Origin: Streptococcus xiaochunlingii
GTDB lineage: Bacteria > Bacillota > Bacilli > Lactobacillales > Streptococcaceae
Assembly (NCBI RefSeq): GCF_006385805.1
Contig: NZ_VFSG01000001.1
Coordinates: 558,001-622,000, forward strand
DNA: 64,000 nucleotides
Direction: 5' to 3'
Shown: positions 17,587-27,433 of the stretch, one piece after another
How positions within the stretch are numbered: position 1 is the stretch's first letter
Layout of the letters: each line of letters opens with the position of its first letter
Position numbers and translations under genes: made by a program
Notes under the pieces: generated by a model
Told to the model about the DNA's origin: nothing
Databases searched by the model: none
What the model saw: only the letters and a program-made list of their open reading frames with translations

Positions 17587-19323
17587 TTAATTACTAGAAA
17601 GTTGGGCAGTTTGCATTTTGTAATATACGCCTTTTTGAGCCATCAACTCCGTATGATTCCCGTATTCGACAATATTTCCATCTACCATAACTAGGATGAG
17701 ATCCGCATTTTCAATTGTAGATAGACGATGGGCAATCACAAAGCTCGTTCGACCCATCATCAACTTATGAAAGGCCTCCTGAATGAGCAACTCTGTCCGC
17801 GTGTCAATGGAAGAGGTCGCCTCATCTAGGATCAGAATCTTAGGTACTGCAAGAAAGACCCGAGCAATGGTCAGAAGCTGTCTTTGTCCTTGAGAGAGGG
17901 AGTCTCCCGCATCCGCTAGATAGGTATCATAGCCATCTGGAAGCTGTTGAATGAAGAAATCAGCATTGGCAGCTTTTGCTGCTTGAACCACTTCTTCCCG
18001 ACTAGCATCTGGTCGACCAAATGCGATATTCTCATGAACCGTTCCAACTTTGAGCCAAGTCTCTTGTAGAACCATTCCAAACTGCTTGCGGTAGCTTTCT
18101 AGACTATAGCTATCTACAGCTTCATGATCTAAGCTCAACTGCCCCTGATCCACATCATAGAATCGCATGAGAAGGTTAATTAGTGTAGATTTCCCAGCCC
18201 CAGTTGGACCAACAATAGCTACCTTACTAGCTGGCGGGATGGAAATGGAGAGGTCCTTTATGAGGGTCTGATCAGGGCGATAACCAAAGCTGACATGATC
18301 AAATTGGACAGCTCCTTTGACAGTCTCTTCTTGCAAGTCTCTCTTGCCACTTTCTTTCACTTCCTCTTGATCCAAGACACTGTAGAGACGTTCCGCACAA
18401 GCCAAGGCACTTTGCAACTCAGCAAGGACAGATGAGATGTCATTGAAGGGTTTGGTATACTGATTGACATAGTTGAGGAAGGTCACCAACTGGCCAACAG
18501 TAAAGCCCGTTCCAGATAGGATTCGGAAGGCTCCAAATCCTGTCACCAACGCATAAATCAGGGCATTGACAAAGCGCGTCGCAGGATTAACGGTAGAGGA
18601 ATAAAAAATCGCCTCTTGAGAATAACCAGCATAGTCGCCATTGATCTCAATAAACTTGTCTTTAAACTGACCCTGCGCATTAAAAGCTTGGAGCAAGCTT
18701 TCTTGACTGAGAGATTCTTCAATCATCTGCGTCTGAGCCCCACGAGCTTGGGTCTGCATCCGAAAGAGATGGTAGGAACGCTTGGCAATAAAACGAGCGA
18801 TAAAGAGTGATAAAGGAGTCAGGATCAAAACCATCCCCATCATCATCCAATCCAATCGGGCCATACTAGCGATGGTCACTAAGATTGTAAGAAGACCAAC
18901 AAAGAACTGACTGAAGACCATGAATAAACCATTGTTCAGTTGTTCAACGTCCGTGGTCAAGCGACTGACCAAATCCCCAGTACCTTGACGATCCAGGAAA
19001 GATAAAGGAAGGACATGTACTTTCTGGATGACCTTCTCCCTTAAGTCCTCACTGTATCGATAGATCATCTGATTGTAAATTAAAGGATTCAACCATTGAA
19101 TCAAGGTTGCAAAGAGGATCACTAGACCCATTTGCAGGATAAGTGGGAGTATGAGGTGAGCTGCATCAGGGAGGACCACTAAGTCTATTGCCCGCCCGAT
19201 TAGGATAGGGATATAGACGGTCAACAAGACTTGTAAGATGGTTCCCAGACTGGCTAAGATTAGCCAAATGGGCTGTTTGGCTATATCAGCAAGCAAGCGC
19301 CGTAAATAAGTCTTCTGTTTCAT
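17587..19323 (-). CDS. Heterodimeric ABC exporter subunit, canonical ATP site
   Basis: 578-residue half-transporter: six-span exporter domain (about residues 1-310) then an ATPase domain with Walker A GPTGAGKST, signature LSQGQRQLL, Walker B ILILDEATSSID with the catalytic Glu, and switch His in VIAHRLS. It pairs with the partner encoded upstream; the genes overlap by 4 bases. By family knowledge (LmrCD, BmrCD, TM287/288) such heterodimers export drugs, peptides or lipids, and several confer multidrug resistance. The substrate is not readable here. Confidence 0.88.
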   Translation of the reverse strand: MKQKTYLRRLLADIAKQPIWLILASLGTILQVLLTVYIPILIGRAIDLVVLPDAAHLILPLILQMGLVILFATLIQWLNPLIYNQMIYRYSEDLREKVIQKVHVLPLSFLDRQGTGDLVSRLTTDVEQLNNGLFMVFSQFFVGLLTILVTIASMARLDWMMMGMVLILTPLSLFIARFIAKRSYHLFRMQTQARGAQTQMIEESLSQESLLQAFNAQGQFKDKFIEINGDYAGYSQEAIFYSSTVNPATRFVNALIYALVTGFGAFRILSGTGFTVGQLVTFLNYVNQYTKPFNDISSVLAELQSALACAERLYSVLDQEEVKESGKRDLQEETVKGAVQFDHVSFGYRPDQTLIKDLSISIPPASKVAIVGPTGAGKSTLINLLMRFYDVDQGQLSLDHEAVDSYSLESYRKQFGMVLQETWLKVGTVHENIAFGRPDASREEVVQAAKAANADFFIQQLPDGYDTYLADAGDSLSQGQRQLLTIARVFLAVPKILILDEATSSIDTRTELLIQEAFHKLMMGRTSFVIAHRLSTIENADLILVMVDGNIVEYGNHTELMAQKGVYYKMQTAQLSSN

Positions 19324-21056
19324 TCTGCCCCCTCCTCTCTCTTCTGTTGGGAGAAATGAATCTCTTGGTATAAAGGATTGGTTGCCACCAAGTCTTCATG
19401 ACTTCCTAGGCCGACTTGACGACCTTTATCTAAGATGAGAATTTGCTCAGCACTTCGTAGACTATTGGTCCGCTGCGAGATGAGGATGAGGCTTGTTTCC
19501 GTCAACTCCTCTTTTAGAGCCTGTAATAGTCTTGCTTCTGTCAAATAGTCCAAGGCAGATGTAGAATCATCCAAGACCAAAAATGGTGCTTGGCGAAGGA
19601 CAGCCCGAGCGATGGTTAAACGTTGCCGTTGACCACCAGAAAAATTCCGTCCAAAAGCTTCTACGGGAGCCTCTAGTCCTCCCTCTTTCTCACGGACGAA
19701 ATCAGCTGCTTGCGCAACTCCCAAGGCCCACCACAACTGCTCTTCGTTCTGTTCCTCATTTAATCCTAATGTTAGGTTTGAACGAATACTCCCTTTAAAG
19801 AGCTCAGCCTTTTGTGGAACTACTGCTACCCAGTCACGCCATTGACGAAGAGTCTTTGGATTTTCTCCATCTTTAAAAATAGTTAGACTTCCTTTACTTG
19901 CTTCATACAGATGACCTAACAATTGAACCAAAGTAGATTTACCAGCACCTGTCCCTCCTATGATTCCCAAAGTTTGGCCCTTGTTCAGGGATAAGTGAAT
20001 CCCTTCTAAGGATGGTTTTGCAGCTAAAGGATAGGTAAAGACAAGGTCTTGGATCTGGAGGGCCAGTTGAGGGTCAGAAACAGATACATCATCCAACTCT
20101 TGATCCAGCTCTTCACTTTTTTCTTCAAAGACCTGGACTATCCGACCAGCAGCAATATAGCTTTGGTTGAGCGATGTCACCAACATGGCTAACTTCAGCA
20201 ATTCCGTCAAAATTTGAAGCAGGTAATTGACCAAAGCAACCAACATTCCTTGACTGAGGGTCCCCATTTGAATAGAGGCTTGCCCTTGCCAAAGAATACA
20301 AATCAAGGTTCCATTCACGACGAGAAAAGTTAAGGGACTGATTAAACTAGACCATTTAGAGACCACTAATTGCCACTTCGTATAGTCTTGGTTAACCTCA
20401 TTAAACTCTGCTTCTTCGTGAGATGCCTGCCCAAAGGCGCGGATAACCCTCATCCCTTGTAACTGCTGACGCGTAATGGTAACCATTCGGTCCGTAATTT
20501 TCCTTATGCGCGCATAAAGAGGATTGACCAGACGAGACATAAGGACAATGATTAAGGTCAAGAGGGCAACCATACCAATAAACCATAAGGTCAGTTGCGG
20601 ACTAATGGTGAAGGCCATAAAAATCGATCCGAAAACGACAATCGGCGCACGGAGAAATAGACGTAAAAATAAATTAATCCCCGTTTGAATCTGATAGGTA
20701 TCACTGGTTAAGCGCGTCACGAGACTTGAGGTGGTTAAACGGTCTCTTTGCTCCTTAGACAAGCTGAGAATCTTCTCATATAGGTCATTAGTCAATTCCT
20801 TGGTATAGCCAACCGCTGCTTTTGACGAATAATATTGGGCCGTTATCGCTACAAGAACCCCAAAACCAGCAAAAACAAATAAGAGACCAACCAGTCCAAA
20901 TATCCCCCCTTGATCCTGACGGGGGATGAGCTGATCGACCAGATGGGCAATTAAAAGTGGAACCAGTAATTCAAAAGTTGCTTCTAACAACTTGAAAAAC
21001 GGTCCCAGTATGGATTCTTTTTTATAATTCCTGAAGTATTTCAATAAGTCTTTCAT
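19320..21056 (-). CDS. Heterodimeric ABC exporter subunit, degenerate ATP site
   Basis: 578-residue half-transporter with the same layout as its partner: exporter domain then ATPase domain (Walker A GGTGAGKST, signature FSGGQRQRL). Walker B reads FLVLDDSTSALD, so the catalytic Glu is Asp, and the switch His is replaced by Gln (LISQRTNSL). This is the asymmetric-site pattern of heterodimeric type IV exporters, where one ATP site holds ATP without fast hydrolysis. It is first in a two-gene operon and overlaps its partner by 4 bases. Confidence 0.88.
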   Translation of the reverse strand: MKDLLKYFRNYKKESILGPFFKLLEATFELLVPLLIAHLVDQLIPRQDQGGIFGLVGLLFVFAGFGVLVAITAQYYSSKAAVGYTKELTNDLYEKILSLSKEQRDRLTTSSLVTRLTSDTYQIQTGINLFLRLFLRAPIVVFGSIFMAFTISPQLTLWFIGMVALLTLIIVLMSRLVNPLYARIRKITDRMVTITRQQLQGMRVIRAFGQASHEEAEFNEVNQDYTKWQLVVSKWSSLISPLTFLVVNGTLICILWQGQASIQMGTLSQGMLVALVNYLLQILTELLKLAMLVTSLNQSYIAAGRIVQVFEEKSEELDQELDDVSVSDPQLALQIQDLVFTYPLAAKPSLEGIHLSLNKGQTLGIIGGTGAGKSTLVQLLGHLYEASKGSLTIFKDGENPKTLRQWRDWVAVVPQKAELFKGSIRSNLTLGLNEEQNEEQLWWALGVAQAADFVREKEGGLEAPVEAFGRNFSGGQRQRLTIARAVLRQAPFLVLDDSTSALDYLTEARLLQALKEELTETSLILISQRTNSLRSAEQILILDKGRQVGLGSHEDLVATNPLYQEIHFSQQKREEGAE

Positions 21057-21112
21057 ACTACTAGTTTCTCTTTCTAATGGATGTACTTATTTTACCACAA
21101 TTTAGAAAGAGA

Positions 21113-21146
21113 GAAAAACTCTCCCTGCAAAGCAGAGAGAGTTGAA
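21113..21146 (-). terminator. Terminator of MFS gene
   Basis: AACTCTCtCTGC-ttt-GCAGgGAGAGTT followed by TTTC on the minus strand, between the MFS gene and the exporter operon. Confidence 0.75.
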
Positions 21147-21172
21147 AAACGACCCAATGTACGTCAGGAATA

Positions 21173-22372
21173 TTATTCCATCTTTGTCCCCTTATTTAAT
21201 AGATTGCCCATTTTCCCTAATCCAATCAGTAAGAGAGGGAAAGATAGGAGGATCACAAGGCCTAGTACAAGGAAAACAGCTACAAATCCACAAGTGTCAA
21301 TCAACCAACCAGTCAGTGGGAAGATCACAATCATAGACAAACTAAACATCATCGAATTGATACTAAGCATGGTTGCTCGTACACTAGAAGGCAAATAAGC
21401 TTGTAAATCATTGTAGTAAATGGGTTGATACACTGCATAAAGGGCATTGGTCAAGAGATAGACACTCAGATAGGCGAATGGAGTCCTCCACCCTACCAAC
21501 AGCAAGGCCAAACCTGTCAGTGCAACCAGGATTGGAAAGACTTGATTACTGTTCCATTTTTTCCCGATTTGACTAGCTAGATAAACTGCTAGAAGATTAA
21601 ATCCACTTCCAATCAACATGATGAGCGATACTTGCCAACTAGCTAGGTCACTGATTTTCTGTTGGTAGTAAAAATAAAACATACACATGATGGTTCCTAC
21701 CAGCTGATAGGTGAACATCCAGTAAAACAAGACTGGTTTTTCCTGCCACTCTTGTTTCACTACCTCCAATATACGCTTTATGGTCAAGTGATTTCTTTCA
21801 CCGCTCTTACTCTCTGGCTCTTTCATTAGAAAAATCAAGAGGATGGATAGCAAGGATAGTCCAATAGCAATCAGATAGGTCCAGGCCAATGCTCCGTGAA
21901 TAAAGAAGCCTGCCACAACTGTACCTAAGGTTCGGGTGACTTCTGCCACACCAGATAAAAAGCTAGAAATCTGAAGATATCGGTCCTTTTGATCAGCTTC
22001 AACAGCAGAATCATATAAGAAAGCGGTACTGGTCCCTGAGTCAAAATTGTAGGACCAAGCATTGACCATCATAGCAATCGCATAAATCCAAAAAATCCCC
22101 TGACCAAACAAAATCAAGATAGAGGACACAATACTGGCCAAGCGAGCCAAATAGAGATTGGTCTTGTAGCTAAATCGATCGGCCAACATACCAGATGGGA
22201 TTTCACATAAGAGACTTGTCCCATGAAAGATACTCTCTAATAGACCGATTTGAAGCAAGGAAAGACCATTTTGGATAAAAAATAAAATCCAAAAACTAGT
22301 AATTCCAAAATAAGAAGTGAATTCCAGACCTGCCAGGAGTGGAATATTGCCTTTGTAAGTTCTTTTAAACAT
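21173..22372 (-). CDS. MFS transporter
   Basis: 399-residue major facilitator with about twelve spans. The loop 2-3 motif is MLADRFSYKTNLYLARL, matching GxLaDrxxxkxxl. The central loop (LMKEPESKSGERNHLTIKRI) separates the two halves. The arrangement resembles drug-type or sugar-type exporters of the MFS_1 family; no substrate is assigned. GAGAGA precedes the ATG. It lies between asnS and the ABC exporter operon, all on the minus strand, with a terminator on each side. Confidence 0.78.
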   Translation of the reverse strand: MFKRTYKGNIPLLAGLEFTSYFGITSFWILFFIQNGLSLLQIGLLESIFHGTSLLCEIPSGMLADRFSYKTNLYLARLASIVSSILILFGQGIFWIYAIAMMVNAWSYNFDSGTSTAFLYDSAVEADQKDRYLQISSFLSGVAEVTRTLGTVVAGFFIHGALAWTYLIAIGLSLLSILLIFLMKEPESKSGERNHLTIKRILEVVKQEWQEKPVLFYWMFTYQLVGTIMCMFYFYYQQKISDLASWQVSLIMLIGSGFNLLAVYLASQIGKKWNSNQVFPILVALTGLALLLVGWRTPFAYLSVYLLTNALYAVYQPIYYNDLQAYLPSSVRATMLSINSMMFSLSMIVIFPLTGWLIDTCGFVAVFLVLGLVILLSFPLLLIGLGKMGNLLNKGTKME

Positions 22373-22459
22373 TTTTTTCTCTCTTTCAATATATAATATG
22401 AGTTTTTCTAAAAGACTTACTTAGAGTTGCCTACATTTTCCCCACCTCTTTCGTTTAAA

Positions 22460-22484
22460 GTAAAAACGCCAACTGACGTTTTAT
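22460..22484 (-). terminator. Terminator of asnS
   Basis: AAACGtC-agtt-GgCGTTT followed by TTACTTT on the minus strand, just after the asnS stop codon. Confidence 0.65.
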
Positions 22485-22491
22485 ATAGTTC

Positions 22492-23835
22492 TTAAGGTTT
22501 GATACGGTGCAACATACGTGGGAATGGAATGGCTTCACGGATGTGTTTTGTACCAGCTGCGAAGGTTACCATACGCTCGATACCGATACCAAATCCACCG
22601 TGTGGGACTGTACCGTATTTACGGAGGTCAAGGTAGAATTCATACTCTGTACGATCCATACCAAGTGATTCCATCTTCGCAACAAGAGCGTCGTAGTCTT
22701 CCTCACGCATGGAGCCACCGATGATTTCTCCGTAGCCTTCTGGTGCAAGCAAGTCGGCACAAAGCACGCGGTCTGGGTTACCAGGAACTGGCTTCATGTA
22801 GAAGGCCTTGATATCTGCTGGGTAGTTAATGACAAAGGTTGGTACACCAAAGTGGTTTGAAATCCACGTTTCGTGTGGTGAACCGAAGTCATCTCCATGT
22901 TCCAAATGTTCGTAGTCAGCGTCTTCATCGTTTTCATGCTCTTGCAAGAGATCAATCGCTTCATCGTAAGTGATGCGTTTGAATGGCTCTGCAATGTAGC
23001 GTTTCAAGAGCTCAGTATCACGTTCCAATGTTTCCAAGGCTTGAGGAGCACGGTCCAAAACACCTTGAAGCAAAGCTTTAACATAAGCTTCTTGCAAGTC
23101 AAGTGATTCATCATGTGTCAAGTATGAATACTCAGCATCCATCATCCAGAACTCAGTCAAGTGACGACGAGTCTTAGATTTTTCAGCACGGAATACTGGA
23201 CCAAAGTCAAAGACGCGACCAAGAGCCATAGCACCCGCTTCAAGATAAAGCTGACCAGATTGACTCAAGTAGGCTGGTGTTCCAAAGTAGTCAGTTTCAA
23301 ACAGTTCAGTTGAATCTTCTGCCGCATTACCTGAAAGAATTGGGCTATCAAACTTCATGAAGCCATTCTTATCAAAAAACTCATAAGTTGCATAGATGAT
23401 CGCATTACGGATTTGCATGACAGCTACTTGTTTGCGTGAACGAAGCCACAAGTGACGGTTGTCCATCAAGAAGTCTGTTCCATGTTCTTTTGGAGTGATT
23501 GGGTAATCTTGAGATTCACCGATCACTTCGATGTCTGTAATATCGAGCTCGTAACCAAATTTAGAACGCTCGTCTTCTTTGACAATCCCTGTCACGAAAA
23601 CAGATGTTTCTTGGCTTAGACGTTTGATGGTGTCAAATTTTTCAAGACCTACTTCTTCGCCGAATTTTTCGATAAAGTTTGGTTTGAAAGCAACACCTTG
23701 GAAGAAGGCCGTTCCGTCACGCAATTGCAAGAATGCGATCTTCCCTTTTCCTGATTTATTCGCCACCCAAGCACCGATGGTCACTTCTTGACCGACATAG
23801 TCTTTTACTTCGATGATGGTAATCCGTTTTGTCAT
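22492..23835 (-). CDS. asnS: Asparaginyl-tRNA synthetase
   Basis: Class IIb synthetase charging tRNA-Asn; 447 residues. The N-terminal OB-fold anticodon-binding domain spans about residues 1-110 ([24 protein letters not shown] split across strands). The catalytic core has motif 2 in [23 protein letters not shown] and motif 3 [10 protein letters not shown] at the C-terminus. The start chosen is the ATG of [10 protein letters not shown], preceded by AAAGGAAG; an upstream in-frame ATG would add seven residues without a clear site. In streptococci asnS usually follows aspC closely; here a broken secreted-protein gene on the other strand separates them. Confidence 0.97.
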   Translation of the reverse strand: MTKRITIIEVKDYVGQEVTIGAWVANKSGKGKIAFLQLRDGTAFFQGVAFKPNFIEKFGEEVGLEKFDTIKRLSQETSVFVTGIVKEDERSKFGYELDITDIEVIGESQDYPITPKEHGTDFLMDNRHLWLRSRKQVAVMQIRNAIIYATYEFFDKNGFMKFDSPILSGNAAEDSTELFETDYFGTPAYLSQSGQLYLEAGAMALGRVFDFGPVFRAEKSKTRRHLTEFWMMDAEYSYLTHDESLDLQEAYVKALLQGVLDRAPQALETLERDTELLKRYIAEPFKRITYDEAIDLLQEHENDEDADYEHLEHGDDFGSPHETWISNHFGVPTFVINYPADIKAFYMKPVPGNPDRVLCADLLAPEGYGEIIGGSMREEDYDALVAKMESLGMDRTEYEFYLDLRKYGTVPHGGFGIGIERMVTFAAGTKHIREAIPFPRMLHRIKP

Positions 23836-24075
23836 AATACATCTTCCTTTTCTCATTGTACTTGTCCGAAGACATGGTCACCTTTCATTTTACCACAATT
23901 AGGACTTGATAGCTATCTCTCACAAGCTAAAATGCGTCTTTTTTTAACGAAAGCTGACTTTTTAAAGAAAAGTCAATCAACTTTTCAAATTCTTGAACCG
24001 ATATAAAAATTTTTTCCTATATTTTGATTTTTCAAAGGGAATTCCAGTCTTTTTTAGTCTTTCTAGCAACCGTTT

Positions 24076-24105
24076 TTGACAAGTAAAAAGCTTACAAGTT
24101 ATACT
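24076..24105 (+). promoter_or_regulatory. Promoter of the broken secreted-protein gene
   Basis: Consensus -35 TTGACA and -10 TATACT, 18 bases apart, 25 bases upstream of the ATG; AAGGAGG ribosome site in between. Confidence 0.75.
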
Positions 24106-24129
24106 AACAGTATGTATAAGGAGGAAAAA

Positions 24130-25170
24130 ATGAAAAAGAAAATTCAACTCACTACGGGATTGTGTGCAGCTGTTTTAGCCCTCAGTCTCGCAACAACCAC
24201 TTTTGCTGATGAGCAGACAGGCCCTGTCACTGAATGACAAGATAGGCTTGCTCCTGTTTCAGGAAGTTCAGAGAGTTCAGCTACTACAGCTACAAACGAA
24301 GAAACAGCACCACTTCCTAGCGAAGAAACAGCTATCCCAACAGTTGAGGAACCAACCCCAGCTCCTGCTGAAACACCAGTAGATCCACGAATCTCCGAAA
24401 TTCGTGTCATCCATCGTCGTCGGACTTTGAAACCAGACTTTTCTCCAATTGCATCTTCTACAGATGTCGTCTACAAGACAGTTGAAGCCCGTGCTTTCAC
24501 CAAATATGACGTTTCTGGAAATGGGCCAGCAACCGTTACAGACGAAAATGGAAAAACATGGTATCGAGTACGATATTCTGAGCTTGATATTAAAGATGGC
24601 TTCCATTACAAGAGCGCTCCTGAAAAAGGAACTGCAAACGCGCCCGTCATTGAAGTCATTCATCTCTATGACGATATCGATTTGAATCCTGAAGTTGTAA
24701 AACGTGCTCGTTTTGTAGACGATAAGGGACAAGAAATTGTTCCTTCCCAAGAAAATAGCGTCGAGCGGAGCCTTGATTTGGCTTATGAAGCTGGTCTCCC
24801 AACAGCACCCGCACAGATTCAAGCCAATGGAAAAACTTATACCTTCCAATCTGCTGACAAAGGAGAATTGACCTCTCATAAACTCCACATTTCTAACCTA
24901 GTTACTGTAACCTATTTCTATAAAGAAGTGACAAGCCCAGTTGTTGAAAAACCTGTGATTCCTTCTACTCCAGAAAAACCTGTTCAGAAACTTCGTCTTC
25001 CAAAAGGAAATAATGGAGCCAAAACACGCGTACCTGTTAGCAAGAAGGCTCCAGCAAAACCATCTAGTCCAGAAGTGAAAAAATTCCGCCTTCCAAAAGG
25101 AAACAATGGGGCTAAGACCCGTGTCCCTGTGAAAAAGGCGAATACTATTCTATCTGTCGATTACTTATAA
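24130..25170 (+). pseudogene. Secreted surface-type protein gene with an in-frame TGA at codon 36
   Basis: Strong promoter, AAGGAGG site and a clear signal peptide (MKKKIQLTTGLCAAVLAL... with cleavage near TFADE) are followed at codon 36 by TGA (24235). The same frame then stays open for about 310 more codons. The body has a Ser/Thr/Glu/Pro-rich stalk (about residues 40-80), a folded region with IHLYDDIDLNPEV and MucBP-like strands (VTVTYFYKE), and two copies of the basic motif RLPKGNNGAKTRVPV near the C-terminus. No LPXTG motif is present. The TGA probably truncates the protein to 35 residues; readthrough or a sequencing error are alternatives. Confidence 0.75.
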
Positions 25171-25177
25171 TTCTATA

Positions 25178-25360
25178 GAAAAGAGGCTAAGACAAAAGTC
25201 CTAGCCTCTCAATTATTTTTGGATTGTCGAGCAATACGCAGTGGTTGAGTGGGCTCTACTACGCTGATTTCATCAGCTTTTACAGCCCTACTCAACTGTG
25301 CGGAGGTGGGACGACGAAATCGAATTCTGACGAATTACCGATTTCTGTCCCACTCTCTTA
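25178..25360. repeat. Intergenic hairpin repeat, copy A
   Basis: About 180 bases nearly identical to 34738..34919. It has three stems: GAGGCT...AGCCTC; a long one (GTTGAGTGGGCT...AGCCCTACTCAAC enclosing GCTGAT/ATCAGC); and GTGGGAC...GTCCCAC. It sits between convergent genes and ends next to the aminotransferase stop codon, so it probably acts as a bidirectional terminator. Confidence 0.85.
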
Positions 25361-25362
25361 TT

Positions 25363-26541
25363 TTAATTCTCCATAAATTGATGCAAGCGGCGAACAGCTT
25401 CTTTCAACGTTTCCAGGTCAGTAGCATAGCTAAGACGGACATTTTCTGGGGCTCCAAATCCAGCACCTGTAATAAGGGCAACACCCACTTCTTCCAGGAT
25501 GGCAGTTGCAAACTCTGTCACATCTGTATAACCTTTCATCTCCATGGCTTTTTTGACATTTGGGAAGAGATAGAAAGCTCCCTGTGGCTTGATGACATCA
25601 AAACCTGGAACTTCGCACAAAAGAGGATAGATGGTATTCAAACGCTCCTCAAAGGCTTGACGCATCACCTCTACCGAGTCTTGTGGACCTGTCAAGGCTT
25701 CAATCGTAGCATACTGCGATACGGCCGTCAGGTTGGAAGTTGTTTGACCAGTCAGTTTACTCATAGCTGCGATGATTTCGGGATCACCAACCGCATAACC
25801 AACCCGCCAACCTGTCATAGCATAGGCTTTTGAAACACCGTTAATGACAACCGTTTGTTTGCGGATGGCTTCCGATAAGCTTGAAATCGGAACAAACTCA
25901 TTGCCGTTATAGACCAGACGACCATAGATATCATCCGCTAAAATAATAATGTCATGTTCGACAGCCCAATTTCCAATGGCTAGGAGTTCGTCCTTGCTAT
26001 AAATCATCCCCGTCGGATTAGAAGGAGAGTTTAAGACCAAGACCTTAGTTTTCTCCGTCCGAGCTTCTTCCAATTGCTCAACGGATACCTTAAAATCATT
26101 GGCTTGGTGTCCTTTGACATAGACGGGAACCCCTTCTGCCATCAGGACCTGGTCTCCATAGCTGACCCAGTATGGTGTCGGGATAATAACCTCATCACCT
26201 GGATTGAGCACAGCCATAAAGAAGGTATAGAGCGAAAACTTGGCACCTGTCGCAAAGGTGACTTGATTTGGTGAAACGGAATATCCATAGTAGCGTTCGA
26301 AATAGGTATTGACGGCAGCCTTTAATGCTGGAAGGCCAGAAGCAACCGTATAAAAGGAAGCCCGTCCATCCCGAATAGCTTGAACTGCAGCATCTTGAAT
26401 ATTCTCAGGAGTGTGAAAATCAGGCTGGCCCAAGGTTAGAAAGAGGATATCTTTTCCTTCTGCCTTTAGTTTTTTTGCCTTGGCATCACTTGCCAGGGTG
26501 ACACTTTCTTCCATCTTTAATACACGATCAGAAATTTTCAT
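25363..26541 (-). CDS. aspC: Pyridoxal-phosphate aminotransferase (aspartate aminotransferase type)
   Basis: 392-residue class I aminotransferase, fold type I. The PLP lysine is Lys238 in NGVSKAYAMTGWRVGY. Other markers are NSPSNPTG (about residue 171), the Asp of LADDIYGRLVY, and a C-terminal Arg for substrate carboxylate (VRLSYATD). It interconverts aspartate and oxaloacetate with 2-oxoglutarate/glutamate, supplying aspartate and asparagine metabolism next to asnS. A promoter (TTGCTC-N18-TATAAT) lies about 85 bases upstream. Repeat copy A closes its 3' side. Confidence 0.9.
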   Translation of the reverse strand: MKISDRVLKMEESVTLASDAKAKKLKAEGKDILFLTLGQPDFHTPENIQDAAVQAIRDGRASFYTVASGLPALKAAVNTYFERYYGYSVSPNQVTFATGAKFSLYTFFMAVLNPGDEVIIPTPYWVSYGDQVLMAEGVPVYVKGHQANDFKVSVEQLEEARTEKTKVLVLNSPSNPTGMIYSKDELLAIGNWAVEHDIIILADDIYGRLVYNGNEFVPISSLSEAIRKQTVVINGVSKAYAMTGWRVGYAVGDPEIIAAMSKLTGQTTSNLTAVSQYATIEALTGPQDSVEVMRQAFEERLNTIYPLLCEVPGFDVIKPQGAFYLFPNVKKAMEMKGYTDVTEFATAILEEVGVALITGAGFGAPENVRLSYATDLETLKEAVRRLHQFMEN

Positions 26542-26625
26542 ACCTTACCTACTTTCTATCTGGGACCAGTTACAGACGAACCAATTTAAACAAAGATTCT
26601 ACCAGAAGCTGGCTACAATACCTAT

Positions 26626-26655
26626 ATTATACACCATAAATCTGACTTGGAGCAA
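26626..26655 (-). promoter_or_regulatory. Promoter of aspC
   Basis: -35 TTGCTC and -10 TATAAT on the minus strand, separated by 18 bases. Confidence 0.7.
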
Positions 26656-26787
26656 GATTTTGCTAAAGATTCCACATAAACTTTACTCCTTCTAACTATT
26701 CGAATTGTAAATAATTTGAAAGTGAAGTTAACAGACCTATTTCTTGTGTTGATAATTCCATTATCTTGTCACCCACCTGTAATGTAT

Positions 26788-26841
26788 TTGATATTAAGGC
26801 TTAATAGCGTCTAATACTATTTATTGATAAAATAATAGTAT
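26788..26841 (+). promoter_or_regulatory. marR promoter with operator-like dyad overlapping the start codon
   Basis: TTGATA-N18-TAATAC promoter. An 8-bp inverted repeat (ATACTATT...AATAGTAT, 12-base spacer) runs from the -10 to the ATG. Such placement fits autorepression by the MarR protein. No Shine-Dalgarno sequence is visible between -10 and ATG. Confidence 0.5.
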
Positions 26842-27286
26842 GAAGAATTTAGAAAAACTATTTGAAGAAGCCCAAACAGAATTAAAAACGATGATTGTCT
26901 TTCACAAGGCGGAACGGACTTTTCGTGCATCAGAGTCTCATGTCTTTAAGGACCATCAGTTGACCCCTACTCAGTTTTCCGTTTTAGAAACCTTGTACAG
27001 TAAGGGGGATCTCCGTATTCAGAACCTGATTGACAGTATTTTAGCGACCTCTGGAAATATGACTGTCGTGATTCGAAATATGGTGCGTGATGGATGGATC
27101 AAGCGCGAAACGGATCCAGATGACCGTCGTGCCTGCATTGTTTCTTTGACAGAAAAGGGACGTAAAAAAATTATCGAAGTACTTCCTGATCATATACGAA
27201 ATGTTCAAAAAGTTATGAATGTCTTTAGCGAAGAAGAGCAAAAACAACTGCAAACTCTTCTGAAAAAACTAAAGGGCTCCCACTAA
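26840..27286 (+). CDS. MarR-family transcriptional regulator
   Basis: 148-residue winged-helix regulator. The helix-turn-helix lies at about residues 55-80 (LRIQNLIDSILATSGNMTVVIRNMVRDGWI) and the wing is KRETDPDDRRACIVSLTEKG. A dimerising helix follows at the C-terminus. MarR proteins are usually autorepressors released by small phenolic or oxidant ligands. It is monocistronic, ends at a strong terminator, and has no obvious target gene beside it. The start has no visible ribosome site, only a palindrome, so translation initiation may be weak or on a short leader. Confidence 0.88.
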   Translation: MKNLEKLFEEAQTELKTMIVFHKAERTFRASESHVFKDHQLTPTQFSVLETLYSKGDLRIQNLIDSILATSGNMTVVIRNMVRDGWIKRETDPDDRRACIVSLTEKGRKKIIEVLPDHIRNVQKVMNVFSEEEQKQLQTLLKKLKGSH

Positions 27287-27307
27287 ATTCTAATCATTCA
27301 ATCAGTC

Positions 27308-27358
27308 GTGTTCATGGCCAGCTGACTTGTGTTGCTAGCTATGAACGCGTTTTTTTTA
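27308..27358 (+). terminator. Terminator of marR
   Basis: GTTCATgGcCAGC...GCTaGCtATGAAC followed by CGCGTTTTTTTATT. Confidence 0.85.
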
Positions 27359-27373
27359 TTCTCAAGAACAAAA

Positions 27374-27400
27374 TGTACTAGTCGCTGTTAACTAGTACCT
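27374..27400 (+). repeat. Left flanking hairpin of structured repeat copy 2
   Basis: GTACTAGT...ACTAGTAC stem-loop. A closely similar hairpin lies on the far side of structured repeat copy 2 (27645..27670). Followed by A-rich rather than T-rich sequence. Confidence 0.65.
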
Positions 27401-27433
27401 TAAAAAGATTTTTTGAGTCATTAAGCAGAGTTA

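Noticed and set aside
22492..24075. T-box riboswitch upstream of asnS
   Set aside because: I looked for the T-box sequence and specifier stem on the minus strand and saw neither; the gap upstream is short and AT-rich.
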